From DATLFA01 sp039915945 (GTDB taxonomy: Bacteria; Actinomycetota; Acidimicrobiia; Acidimicrobiales; WLNW01), in assembly GCA_039915945.1 (NCBI GenBank), contig JBDSMH010000102.1, positions 1-64,000 on the forward strand: a stretch of 64,000 nt of DNA, read 5' to 3'. The notes beneath the pieces were generated by a model, which saw nothing but the letters and a program-made list of their open reading frames with translations, ran no database searches and was not told where the DNA came from. Shown here piece after piece: positions 1-8,522 of the stretch (within the stretch, counting starts at the first letter, position 1; each line of letters opens with the position of its first letter). Both the position numbers and the translations under genes were made by a program.

Positions 1-125
1 AACTCATCCACGGCTTGATCGCCCACTCCGATGCCGGGTCGCAATATGTGTCCCTCGCCTACACCGAACGCCTCGCCGAGATCCACGCTCTGGCATCGAT
101 TGGTTCGATCGGTGACAGCTACGAC
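1..125 (+). pseudogene. IS3-family OrfB transposase, fragment left of an insertion
   Basis: Translated from base 3, this stretch is the catalytic core of an IS3-type DDE transposase: it contains HSDAGSQYVS (second catalytic Asp) and ends with GDSYD. The gene runs off the left edge of the window. At base 125 the homology stops because an IS110 element begins; it resumes at base 1480 with NALAES, whose Glu is the third catalytic residue. Joining 125 to 1480 restores one continuous reading frame, so this is one gene split by a clean insertion. The product cannot be made in this state. Confidence 0.85.
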
Positions 126-179
126 TGTGATGATCCCCGGGCGTTGGTTGTTCTTTTGGGAGGATCGGCGTCATCGTTG

Positions 180-335
180 GCTCGGGTGGCCTGACCCTTG
201 TTTTGATCGACTTCGTGTCTTTGCGTTGACGTGTCGGTCGCCCAGGCCAGCGATGTAGTGCCTCGCCGGCCGAGCGGGCAGTGACCTCATAGGAGCCTGA
301 TCGACCAGGTCCCATCACAGTCCTGTCCTTCCCGC
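180..335 (+). ncRNA. Candidate bridge RNA in the IS110 left end
   Basis: IS110-group elements are known to transcribe a structured bridge RNA from the non-coding left end, with a target-binding loop 5' of a donor-binding loop. Here two hairpins occur in that order. The first pairs GATCGAC (205-211) with GTCGGTC (233-239); its loop contains GCGTTGACGT (223-232), which matches 9 of 10 bases of GCGTTGTCGT, the reverse complement of the rebuilt target across the insertion point. The second pairs GACCT (283-287) with AGGTC (307-311); its loop holds ATAGGAGC (289-296), identical to ATAGGAGC at 1469-1476 in the right end of the element. RNA limits are approximate; folding was done by eye. Confidence 0.55.
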
Positions 336-377
336 CCGACCAGCGAGATGAACCATCAACCCGGGAGGATCAAAGTC

Positions 378-1452
378 ATGTCAAGCATCGCGCTCTCACG
401 CACCGATGTCATCGTCGGTGTCGACACGCACAAGGACGAACACGTTGTTGTCGCCATCGACGGACTCGGCGGCGTCATCGGCGAGCCGCTGTCCGGCAAC
501 CAACGCCGGCTACGTCGAGCTACTGGGGTGGGCGCAACAGCTTGGGCCGGTCTACGCGTTCGGCGTCGAGGGCTGCGGCTCATATGGTCAGGGACTGGCC
601 CGGTTCCTGCGACGTCACGGCTAACGCGTCGAGGAAGTCGCGCGCCCGCCGCGCAAGGGCGAACGGCGACTATCCGGCAAGAGCGACGCGATCGACGCGC
701 AACACGCGGCGCGATGCGTCCTCGCCGGCGTCGGCACCGCGACCCCCAAGCACGCCGATGGCATGATCGAGGCGATCCGACTGGTCAAAATCGCCCGAGA
801 TACCGCCGTCAAATCGCACACCGCAGCGATGATCACGCTCAAAGCCGTGTTGGTCACCGCGCCCGATGCGCTACGCGAACAGCTCGAGCCGCTCACCGAC
901 TACCGGCTCGTCAGCACCTGCGCCGCGCTGACCACAACCGGCCCCATCGCCGACCCGCACGTGGCGATTCGCCACACACTGCGCAGCCTCGCGCAACGCT
1001 GGCTCGACCTGCACGAAGAGATCAAGACACACACGGCCCACCTCAAGTCACTCACGAACACCGCGGCACCGAAGCTGATCGCGCGATTCGGTGTTGGCTT
1101 CGACAGCGCCGCCGAACTCCTTATCACCGCCGGCGACAACACCAACCGAGTCCGCAACGAAGCCGCCTACGCGAAGCTCTGTGGCGCCTGCCCCATCCCC
1201 GCAGGCTCCGGAAAAACCAACGGACGGCACCGCCTCAACCGAGGTGGCAACCGCCAGGCCAACGCGTCGCTCTACCGCATCGTCATCGTGCGCATGCGAT
1301 GGCACCCACCGACCATCGCCTACGTCCAACGACGCACCAACGAAGGACTTACCAAGAAAGACATCATCCGCTGCCTGAAACGCTACGTAGCGCGCGAGAT
1401 CTACAACCTCCTCCCCCCACCCCAGCACGCCAACATCACGCAAGCCGCGTAA
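378..1452 (+). pseudogene. IS110-family transposase, frameshifted and with an internal stop
   Basis: Starts at ATG 378 behind GGGAGGA. The N-terminus VIVGVDTHKDEHVV is the first Asp of the RuvC-like DEDD domain. Near base 490-500 the frame shifts (EPLSGN continues as NAGYVELLGW in the next frame), and TAA at 622-624 then interrupts that frame; coding potential resumes directly after it and runs to 1452. The C-terminal Transposase_20 domain is intact, including the LNRGGNRQAN segment around its conserved serine. Two independent lesions make this a decayed transposase. It would otherwise cut and recombine DNA guided by the bridge RNA encoded upstream. Confidence 0.88.
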
Positions 1453-1479
1453 CTCGACTTGACGATCTATAGGAGCATC

Positions 1480-1683
1480 AACGCGCTCGCGGAGTCAACG
1501 ATCGGGCTCTACAAGAGCGAGTGCATCCACTTCGAAGGTCCCTGGGCCGGCGTTGACGACGTCGAGCTCGCCACCTTCAACTGGGTGTGGTGGTTCAACA
1601 ACATCCGCCTGCACTCCGCCATCGGCTACGTCCCACCCGTCGAGTTCGAACAGAACTACTACCGTTCACACAACAACCCCCAA
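1480..1683 (+). pseudogene. IS3-family OrfB transposase, fragment right of the insertion
   Basis: Continues the gene interrupted at 125: NALAES with the catalytic Glu, then GLYKSECI, WVWWFNNIRLHSAIGY and PPVEFEQNYY, the typical end of IS3-group OrfB proteins. Homology fades near base 1683, where the coding sequence of an amidohydrolase begins in another frame, so the right end of the IS3 element appears to be lost or fused to that gene. I saw no clear IS3 terminal inverted repeat at the junction. Confidence 0.85.
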
Positions 1684-2439
1684 CCTTCGACAAGCTGCCG
1701 GCCTGGCGCGAGCTGCGCTCGCTGCCTCTCGACGCGCAAAGAGCCGCGTTGCGAGATCCCATCCGGCGCGCGTCGCTCGTCGAAGAAGCCCTGCACGGTC
1801 GTTACGGCGAGGCAATCGGCGCCGAGGCGCGTGCGCCGAGCTACGACATGCTGCGCGTGTTCGACACGCCCCTTGGCCCCTATCGCACCGTCGCCGAAAT
1901 CGCGACCGAACGGGGCCTCTCGGCGGTCGACGCCATGATCGATCTGTCGATCGAGACGAATTTCGGACAGATGTTCGCGCAACCCTTCGGCAATCACGAC
2001 CTCGCTGAAGTACGCGACATGATCACCCACCCGCATACGGTCGTCGCGATCAGCGACTCAGGCGCGCACGTGGCGCAGATCATGGATGCGTCAGTGCCGA
2101 CATTTCTTCTCGCGCACTGGGTGCGCCGCGAGCAGGTGTTGTCGTGGGAGGAGGGTGTGCGCAAGCTCACGTTCGACCCGGCGATGATCTGGGGCTTCCC
2201 CAACCGGCGGGCTGTTGCGTGTGGGCCACAAAGCCGACATCGTCGTACTCGATCCCGAGCGCATCAGCCCCGGGATGCCAATAGCGGCAAACGACTTGCC
2301 CGCCGGCGCGTTGCGGCTCAAGCAAAAGGCCGACGGCATTCTCGCGACGATCGTCAATGGCGAAGTATTGATGCGCGAGAACGAACACACGGGAGCGCTG
2401 CCCGGACAGGTTTTGCGCGGACCGCTCCGGTCATCGTAG
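1684..2439 (+). pseudogene. D-aminoacylase-like amidohydrolase, 5'-truncated and frameshifted
   Basis: The frame beginning FDKLPAWRELRSLPL matches the C-terminal third of N-acyl-D-amino-acid deacylase/amidohydrolase-3 family enzymes, which hydrolyse N-acyl amino acids with a metal centre. The start and the metal-binding barrel strands are missing, replaced by the IS3 remnant. ISDSGAHVAQ is the conserved late metal-site region. Near 2205 a one-base frameshift follows WGFPNR; the neighbouring frame continues LLRVGHKADIVVLDPERI to the stop at 2437-2439. This is a dead gene, probably cut by the insertion sequence. Confidence 0.8.
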
Positions 2440-2467
2440 ATCGCAAGGTCGGGGGTTCGATTGCGAC

Positions 2468-3721
2468 TCAACCTGCAGTCGGGCGGGTGCTTGCTAGCGG
2501 ATCTGACCGCGGGGCGAGCACCAACACCGAGAACGCGGCAATCACCGCGAACACGAACACGCCTATAGCGAACGGCCGCACAGAGTTGTCGAAGGACGCA
2601 TTCACGATCGCGGCGAGCAAGGCGCCGGCAGCGGTGGCCGTTGCGCCGAGTAGCGCTGCTGCCATGCCGGCCACATGCGGCACAGGAGCCATCGCCGCCG
2701 TGTTGGTGTTGGCGTTGAGAACCGAGATGCCCAACAACATGAGTGCGATGAAGAGACACAGCAGCCAGAACGCGGGGCGCCCGTCAGTCGATAGAGCCAC
2801 GATCAGAAAGCCGGTGTTGACCGTGACGAACAGCGTTACCGCCCACCGCACCAGGCGCTGCAGTCCGACACGCATGACGACCCGGGCACTCACCAGCGAG
2901 CCGAGCGCGAGCACGATCCCCAGAGAGCCGAATATGAAGGGGAACTCGTCGTCGTAGTTGTAGACGTCGTTGACGATGACCTCGAGATTGCCCACGAACG
3001 AGGCCATCGTGCCGAACAGGCAACATGCCGCGAGCCCGTACGCCACTGTCGCTCGTGTGCGCATCACGATGCGCAAGGCACCCAGCATGTCGCGTGGGCT
3101 CACCCCGCGCCGCAACTCGGGCGGGAGCGTTTCGGGGAGCCGGATCAACCAAATGGCGAGCGCTGCCGCGAACACGCACGGAGCCCAGAAAACGATGCGC
3201 CATGGCGCGAGCCGGATGAGAACCGCGCCGAGACTCGGCGCGATCACCGGCACCACCATGAACGTCGCCATCACGAAGCCCATCGTGCGCGCCATCTGCT
3301 CGCCCCCGAACCGGTCGCGCACCATCGCGATCGCCAGCGACCGTGGCGCTGCCGCGCCGAATCCCCAGAACGCGCGACAGATGAAGATCGCCTGCAACGA
3401 CGGAGCGACAGCCGCCGCTGCGGCCGAACACACCATGATGGCAAGGCCGACATAGAGCAGCGGCTTGCGCCCAAAACGATCCGACAGCGGCCCGTAGACC
3501 AGCTGTCCGACCGCAACGCCGAGGAAGAACGCCGTCACGATCCAGCCCACTTGCGACGAATCGGGGGGTAGACCGAAATCGGCACGGATCTTCTTGAATG
3601 CGGGAAGCATCAAGTCGATCGACGACGCCGCCATCGCCTGGCAGGCGGCCACGATCCCGACGAACTCGCGGCGGCCCATGCTCACCGGGCCATGCTCGGG
3701 GAAATCGACATCGCTGTCCAT
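2468..3721 (-). CDS. MFS drug-efflux transporter, Bcr/CflA type
   Basis: A 417-residue membrane protein with about twelve hydrophobic helices. The loop GPLSDRFGRKP after helix 2 is the major-facilitator signature, and the APSLGAVLI region in helix 5 resembles the motif C typical of drug:proton antiporters. The family exports antibiotics, sulfonamides or small metabolites at the expense of the proton gradient; the substrate here cannot be told. The start at 3721 (MDSDVDF) gives a short cytosolic tail; the internal ATG at MGRREF is an alternative. It faces away from the c-di-GMP gene at 3794, sharing a 72-base promoter region. Confidence 0.85.
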   Translation of the reverse strand: MDSDVDFPEHGPVSMGRREFVGIVAACQAMAASSIDLMLPAFKKIRADFGLPPDSSQVGWIVTAFFLGVAVGQLVYGPLSDRFGRKPLLYVGLAIMVCSAAAAAVAPSLQAIFICRAFWGFGAAAPRSLAIAMVRDRFGGEQMARTMGFVMATFMVVPVIAPSLGAVLIRLAPWRIVFWAPCVFAAALAIWLIRLPETLPPELRRGVSPRDMLGALRIVMRTRATVAYGLAACCLFGTMASFVGNLEVIVNDVYNYDDEFPFIFGSLGIVLALGSLVSARVVMRVGLQRLVRWAVTLFVTVNTGFLIVALSTDGRPAFWLLCLFIALMLLGISVLNANTNTAAMAPVPHVAGMAAALLGATATAAGALLAAIVNASFDNSVRPFAIGVFVFAVIAAFSVLVLAPRSDPLASTRPTAG

Positions 3722-3793
3722 TCAGTGTGTCGGGCGTTACCCCGGGCCTGGTCGGCGCCCTCATTCTCGAGCCGACGATGCCGATAGTGCCTG

Positions 3794-6628
3794 GTGAACT
3801 CGCAAGACGACGCCGCGGGCCGACACTTCGGCGGGATGATGACGCGGATGCTGTTCGAACATCTGCAACTTCGCAGTTACCCGGGTGCGGCGCAAGCGGT
3901 GCTGCTCGTCGCCGGCGAGTCCCGCTTTATCGAGCAACTATCTCGCGACGACGAGTGGAGTTCGTATCGACAGTTCCGCCGACTGCTCGAGGCGGCGGGC
4001 GACGTGCTGGGCGGGCCTCAGGCGTTGGTCGAAGTGGGACGGGCAGTGCAAATCGTGGCCGACGGATCGGTCGACTACACCGAGATGCTCCAGTCGCTCG
4101 GCTCACCCGCAACGCTCTACGCCGACATGGGTCGAACAACACGCGTGCTCGCTCCGATCGTGGCGGTCGAGACCGAGGAGGTCGGCGCCACGGAGTGGAT
4201 CTTGCGCCAGCGTTTCGAAGAGGGCTTCGAACCGTTCCCCGAGTTTTGCGCATTCTCCGCCGGGCTCGGCGCGCTCACTCCGACGATCTTCGGCTATCCG
4301 CCTGCTGAAGTGTGGGAGGAACAGTGTCAGTGCCGGGGCGCGCAATGGTGTTCGATGCGCGTTCGCTGGGAGGAAATCGATGAGCCCTTGCGACGGGCCG
4401 ACTACTACGAGACTCGAGCGCACCTTCTCGAGGGGCGGCTCGCGACGCTGCACGAGACGCTGGGCGAATTGGTGTCGAAAGGCGATCTCGACGAGTTGCT
4501 CGCTCACGTCGTCGCATCGGCGGCGAGAGCGGTCCGCGCTCCCGGGTACGTCCTTGCACTGGCCGTGCTGCCATCGCAGCATCAGCGGATCCATTCCATC
4601 GGCTTGCCCGCGATAGATGCAGCGGCGCTCGCTGAATCACTGATCGCAGGCACGCAAATCAGCGATGAACGGCATCTCGTCGTCGATGTCGCCTCGGCGC
4701 GTCGCTCCTACGGTCACCTCGCTGCTGTCAACACGATGGGCAACGGCTTCTTCCCTCAGGAACGCGCCAGCTTGCAGGCGTACGGTCGTTTCGCCGCTGC
4801 CGCGTTGGACTCCGCCATCGCCCTCGAAGCGGCAGAAGCACTGCTCGAACTGTCGAACTCCCTGGCCGATGCCACCACGGTGGACGAGATCGGCACCCAA
4901 CTCGCCCGCACGATGCCAAGAGTTCTCGACTGTGACCGGGCCACCGTGATCCTTTGCGATGACGACAACTCCGACTTCGCCCGCGTCGTGGGTTCGTACG
5001 GTTATCCGCCGGATATCGACGAGCGGCTGCGAGCACATCAATTCAGCGCGGCCACCGTGCGCGAGGCCGTCGCTACCGCTGACGTTCACGATCTCGACAG
5101 CGCAACGTTGATCAGCAGCGTCTTGCCGCAGACCGGCTCCATCGCGGCGGCGACCACACCGATCGTGGCCAACGGCAGAGTGATCGGTCTGATCGGCGCG
5201 GGCGTCACCAGCCGGCCCGAACGACTGCGGTTGGACCCCGACGTCCCAGGGCTCCTCCGGGGCCTCGCCAGCCAGGCGGCGACGGCGATCCGTAGCGCAC
5301 AACTGGTCGTCGAGTTGCGCCACCAAGCGCTGCACGACTCGCTCACCGGACTACCGAATCGCACGCTCATCATCGATCGGGCCGACCAACTACTGAAACG
5401 CGGGCGGCGCGATGGCCGGCCCGTCGCCGCACTGTTCATCGACTTGGACGGCTTCAAGAACGTCAACGACACCCGTGGCCACGAAGTCGGTGACTGGCTA
5501 CTACGGGCCGTTTCCGATCGGCTTCGTACCGCGCTGCGCGACAGCGACAGCCTTGCCCGCATGGGCGGCGATGAGTTCGTGGCGTTGCTCGAAGGAATGC
5601 CTGAGGCCGCAGTCGAAGTCGTGGCCGACCGTGTGCTGGAAGTGCTGCGGGAGCCATTCGAGATCGACGGCACCGAGCAAACACCGGTTCAGATATCCGC
5701 AAGCGTCGGCATCGCGATAGGCGATCGACCAACGTCCACCCAACTCTTACGCGACGCTGACGTCGCGCTCTACGAGGCGAAGGCCTTGGGCAAGAACCGC
5801 CGCGTGACGTTTGAGGCCGAGATGCAAATGGCCGCGCAGACTCGAGTCGACCTCGCGGCGGACCTGCGCTCTGCGCTCGCCGCGGGCGAATTCTTTCTCG
5901 TGTACCAACCGACATTCGACCTGCCGACGTTGGCGATCACCGGCGTCGAGGCGCTCTTGCGGTGGCGCCATCCACAGCGCGGTGTGATCATGCCGGGCGC
6001 GTTCATCTCCATACTCGAGGAATCGGTGGCAATCGTCGATGTGGGGCGATGGGTACTCCGTGAGGCGTGTCTCGAAGCCGCGCGACTGCACGCGGCCGGT
6101 CACATGCTCACCATCGCGGTCAACGTGTCGATGAGGCAGCTCCAGTCGGATGCTTTCGTCGGCGATATCACTGACGCGCTGTCCCACAGCGGTCTGCTCC
6201 CCGAGATGCTCGAGCTCGAGATCACCGAAGAGTCAATCATCATCGAGGCGGACGGAATCATCGATCGCCTGACACTGATCAAGGCGCTCGGTGTCCGCCT
6301 TGCGATCGACGACTTCGGCACGGGCTATTCCTCACTCGCCTACCTGCGCCAACTGCCCATCGATTCGATCAAGATCGACCGCTCGTTCATCGCCGCGATC
6401 GGCGACTCCCCTTCGGCCGCGGCGGTCATCCAAACCCTCGTGCAGCTCGGTCAGACCCTCGGTATCAGCACACTGGCCGAAGGCATCGAACAGCGAGCGC
6501 AGCTCGAATATCTCCAGGATCAACAGATCGATCACGGGCAGGGCTTCTGGCTGACCAAACCGCTGGCACCGCCCGACCTCGAACAGTTCCTCCACCGCTA
6601 CCAACGCCAGCCCCAACCAACCACCTAG
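3794..6628 (+). CDS. Diguanylate cyclase/phosphodiesterase with V4R-like sensor, GAF, GGDEF and EAL domains
   Basis: A 944-residue soluble signalling protein that should make and break cyclic di-GMP. Residues about 10-195 resemble a V4R/heme-NO-binding-like sensory module, ending in a Cys-containing QCRGAQWCSMRVRW segment. GAF-like regions occupy about 220-500. The cyclase domain starts at DSLTGLPNR (about residue 514) and has an intact GGDEF near 590, preceded by RDSD five residues upstream, the inhibitory I-site. The phosphodiesterase domain has EALLRW near 718 and DDFGTGYSS, both canonical. Both catalytic halves therefore look competent. The GTG at 3794 is the longest start; ATG at 3836 (MMTRMLFEHL) is a reasonable alternative. 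No transmembrane segment is seen. Confidence 0.88.
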   Translation: MNSQDDAAGRHFGGMMTRMLFEHLQLRSYPGAAQAVLLVAGESRFIEQLSRDDEWSSYRQFRRLLEAAGDVLGGPQALVEVGRAVQIVADGSVDYTEMLQSLGSPATLYADMGRTTRVLAPIVAVETEEVGATEWILRQRFEEGFEPFPEFCAFSAGLGALTPTIFGYPPAEVWEEQCQCRGAQWCSMRVRWEEIDEPLRRADYYETRAHLLEGRLATLHETLGELVSKGDLDELLAHVVASAARAVRAPGYVLALAVLPSQHQRIHSIGLPAIDAAALAESLIAGTQISDERHLVVDVASARRSYGHLAAVNTMGNGFFPQERASLQAYGRFAAAALDSAIALEAAEALLELSNSLADATTVDEIGTQLARTMPRVLDCDRATVILCDDDNSDFARVVGSYGYPPDIDERLRAHQFSAATVREAVATADVHDLDSATLISSVLPQTGSIAAATTPIVANGRVIGLIGAGVTSRPERLRLDPDVPGLLRGLASQAATAIRSAQLVVELRHQALHDSLTGLPNRTLIIDRADQLLKRGRRDGRPVAALFIDLDGFKNVNDTRGHEVGDWLLRAVSDRLRTALRDSDSLARMGGDEFVALLEGMPEAAVEVVADRVLEVLREPFEIDGTEQTPVQISASVGIAIGDRPTSTQLLRDADVALYEAKALGKNRRVTFEAEMQMAAQTRVDLAADLRSALAAGEFFLVYQPTFDLPTLAITGVEALLRWRHPQRGVIMPGAFISILEESVAIVDVGRWVLREACLEAARLHAAGHMLTIAVNVSMRQLQSDAFVGDITDALSHSGLLPEMLELEITEESIIIEADGIIDRLTLIKALGVRLAIDDFGTGYSSLAYLRQLPIDSIKIDRSFIAAIGDSPSAAAVIQTLVQLGQTLGISTLAEGIEQRAQLEYLQDQQIDHGQGFWLTKPLAPPDLEQFLHRYQRQPQPTT

Positions 6629-6678
6629 GGACGCGGCGGCGACCCCCACTAGCGTTGGCGCGCAGCGGGGGGACACCG

Positions 6679-7080
6679 ATGAACGAATCAACCGACGCGG
6701 ACGAGCGCAGGGCTCGCGGACTTGCCACCTACCGGGAGGTCTACGGCGATGACGCGCCGTTGCCCGAGGGCGGAACGGCCGAGTTCTTCGAGCTGCTGAT
6801 CATCGATCAGCAGTTTGCCGAGGTCTGGTCGCGACGGGCGTTGCCGATCGCGTCGCGGCGGCTGCTCACCATGGGCGTGCTGGCCGCCACGCAGCGCTTC
6901 GACATACTGCAATTCCAGTTCGCCCGCACCCTTGCCACGGGCGAGCTCACCGCAGAACAGGTGCGCGAGATCGTCATCCATCTCATCACCTACATCGGCA
7001 CTCCTTCGAGCGGCGATCTCCATCGTGCGAGTGAGGCGGCGATCGCCGCGCACGTCGCGACCGAATCGGCGTCTACGTGA
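6679..7080 (+). CDS. Carboxymuconolactone decarboxylase (AhpD-like) family protein
   Basis: 133 residues, all helical in appearance, matching the CMD fold: ADERRARGLATYREVYG at the start and a central helix pair with FELLIIDQQFAEVW. Members are lactone decarboxylases or, when a CxxC pair is present, alkylhydroperoxidases. No CxxC is present here, so the lactone-type role is likelier. ATG 6679 is chosen over the longer start at 6655 because GGGGGGA lies just upstream. The stop overlaps the GTG start of the next gene (GTGA), so the two are probably translated together. Confidence 0.75.
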   Translation: MNESTDADERRARGLATYREVYGDDAPLPEGGTAEFFELLIIDQQFAEVWSRRALPIASRRLLTMGVLAATQRFDILQFQFARTLATGELTAEQVREIVIHLITYIGTPSSGDLHRASEAAIAAHVATESAST

Positions 7081-7940
7081 ACTCGGCGTTCGACGGACCG
7101 ATCGGCTTCGTCGGCGTGGGCAACATGGGCTCCGCAATGGCACTGCGCACGGTGCAAGAGGGCGCCGCGGTCGTGGCGTACGACGCCAGCGATGCCGCCT
7201 GTCAACGGCTCTCGGATGCCGGAGCAACGATCGTCGAGTCCGCCGCCGTGGTCGCCGCGCAGTGCCGCACCGTGTCGGTCGTGGTCAATACCGATCAACA
7301 GGTGCGCGACGCGTTTGCCGGCGACGACGGGCTCATCGCGGGCGCCGCCCCGGGAACGATCGTGGCCATCCACTCGACGATTCATCTCGGGACTCTCGAG
7401 CAAGCTGTCGCGGCAGCGGCGCGGCAATCGGTGATCGTCGTCGATGCCGCAGTAACGGGCGGTCCTGACGCGGCCGCGCGAGGCGAGCTCGTCGTCATGA
7501 TCGGAGGCGATCGCTCGACGTTCGAGACCTTGCGCCGTCGCCTTGCCTGCTGCGCCTCGCTCATCGTGCACGTCGGCGATCTCGGCGCCGGCATGTCGGC
7601 CAAGATCGCACTCATGGTGATCTCGTTCGGCAAGCTCGCGGCTGCGTACGAAGGGATGCACCTCGCCCACGCGGCCGGCGTCGATATGGCCGAATTCGCC
7701 CGGATCGTGGCGCAGAGCGAGAGCCAGAGCGGCCTGCACGAGTTCTTCCTACGCGAGCGCACGCTACGTTTCGCGGATGACTACCAAGGCCCGCTGCGTG
7801 AGATCGCACGACACGAGATACCGAAGTCGCAGAAGGATCTGCACGCGGCCATCGAACTGGCCGAGCGCCTCGGCGTGACGCTGCCGATCACCGAGGTCGC
7901 GCACGACGAAATGCCTTCGGTTTGGGGCATCGACCGCTAA
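7077..7940 (+). CDS. NAD(P)-dependent oxidoreductase, 3-hydroxyisobutyrate dehydrogenase family
   Basis: 287 residues. The N-terminus GFVGVGNMGSAMA is the Rossmann GxGxxG dinucleotide site. DAAVTGGPDAAARGELVVM matches the substrate-binding DAPVSGG motif of beta-hydroxyacid dehydrogenases, and AKIALMVISFGKL places the catalytic Lys region, although the usual GxxGxGxxxK pattern is modified to LGAGMSAK. The enzyme should oxidise a 3-hydroxyacid or reduce the matching semialdehyde. It overlaps the CMD gene by GTGA and is likely in the same transcript. Substrate unknown. Confidence 0.82.
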   Translation: MNSAFDGPIGFVGVGNMGSAMALRTVQEGAAVVAYDASDAACQRLSDAGATIVESAAVVAAQCRTVSVVVNTDQQVRDAFAGDDGLIAGAAPGTIVAIHSTIHLGTLEQAVAAAARQSVIVVDAAVTGGPDAAARGELVVMIGGDRSTFETLRRRLACCASLIVHVGDLGAGMSAKIALMVISFGKLAAAYEGMHLAHAAGVDMAEFARIVAQSESQSGLHEFFLRERTLRFADDYQGPLREIARHEIPKSQKDLHAAIELAERLGVTLPITEVAHDEMPSVWGIDR

Positions 7941-7965
7941 GGCCGTGCCCGATCGTCGGATGGAG

Positions 7966-7991
7966 GATTGCCGGCGCTCACCCCTGGGTAT
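7966..7991 (+). promoter_or_regulatory. Weak SigB/SigF-like promoter before the DoxX gene
   Basis: GATTG (7966-7970) and GGGTAT (7986-7991) are spaced like a GTTT-N16-GGGTAT alternative-sigma promoter, nine bases before ATG 8001. The -35 element is imperfect, so this is tentative. Confidence 0.25.
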
Positions 7992-8000
7992 AGGTAGCGG

Positions 8001-8522
8001 ATGATCACTCATCGCCTTGCCCGCCCTCTACTCGCCGGTATGTTCGTCGTCGGTGGACTCGATTCGGTCCTTCATCCGGACGCAAAGCTGAAGAAGGCCG
8101 ATGCTGTCACGAGCAAAGTGACGCAGTGGTTCGGTCTGCCCGACGACACCAAACTGCTCGTCCGGTTGAATGGTGGCGTGCAGATCGGCGCCGGCATCCT
8201 CATGGCGATGGGCGTACTGCCCCGTCCCATGGCGGCCAGCCTGGCGGCCTCACTCGTACCCACGACACTGGCGGGCCATCCGTTCTGGCAGGAGCCGGAT
8301 CCCGCGACGCGTTCCGCGCAGCGCATCCAGTTCTTGAAGAACGCTTCGATTCTGGGTGGCCTCATCCTCGCCGCCAATGACACCGACGGACGGCCGTCGG
8401 TGAGCTGGCGTGCCCGCCGTGCACTCGCACACACCAGCGCGCGTGTATCCGAATCGGCCTCTCGCGCCGCCGACTCGGCGACGCGGGCCGCCCACGCCTT
8501 GCCCATGTTGCCGCACTCGTGA
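8001..8522 (+). CDS. DoxX-family membrane protein
   Basis: 173 residues. The first 125 match DoxX: RLARPLLAGMFVVGGLDSVLHP as helix 1 and GAGILMAMGVLPRPMAASLA as helix 2-3, a four-helix membrane core. DoxX proteins are linked to thiol and oxidative stress or quinone redox processes, without a settled reaction. The C-terminal 40 residues are Ala/Ser/Arg-rich and probably cytosolic. The stop overlaps the GTG start of the following sugar dehydrogenase gene by GTGA, suggesting coupling. Confidence 0.78.
   Translation: MITHRLARPLLAGMFVVGGLDSVLHPDAKLKKADAVTSKVTQWFGLPDDTKLLVRLNGGVQIGAGILMAMGVLPRPMAASLAASLVPTTLAGHPFWQEPDPATRSAQRIQFLKNASILGGLILAANDTDGRPSVSWRARRALAHTSARVSESASRAADSATRAAHALPMLPHS

Larger units (their letters stand above)
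126..1479 (+). mobile_element. IS110-family insertion sequence inserted in an IS3 orfB
   Basis: The element is bounded by the two halves of the interrupted orfB, which gives ends at 126 and 1479 (uncertain by one base because a C is shared). It is about 1354 bp, has no inverted terminal repeats and made no evident target duplication, as is usual for the IS110 family. About 250 bp of non-coding left end precede the transposase and only 27 bp follow it, the layout of the IS110 group proper rather than the IS1111 group. The transposase is broken (frameshift and stop), so the copy is probably immobile unless helped in trans. Confidence 0.85.

Noticed and set aside
2445..2470. tRNA-like T-loop (GGTTCGATT) after the amidohydrolase remnant
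   Set aside because: The flanking bases do not form the five-base T stem and no other tRNA arm is nearby.
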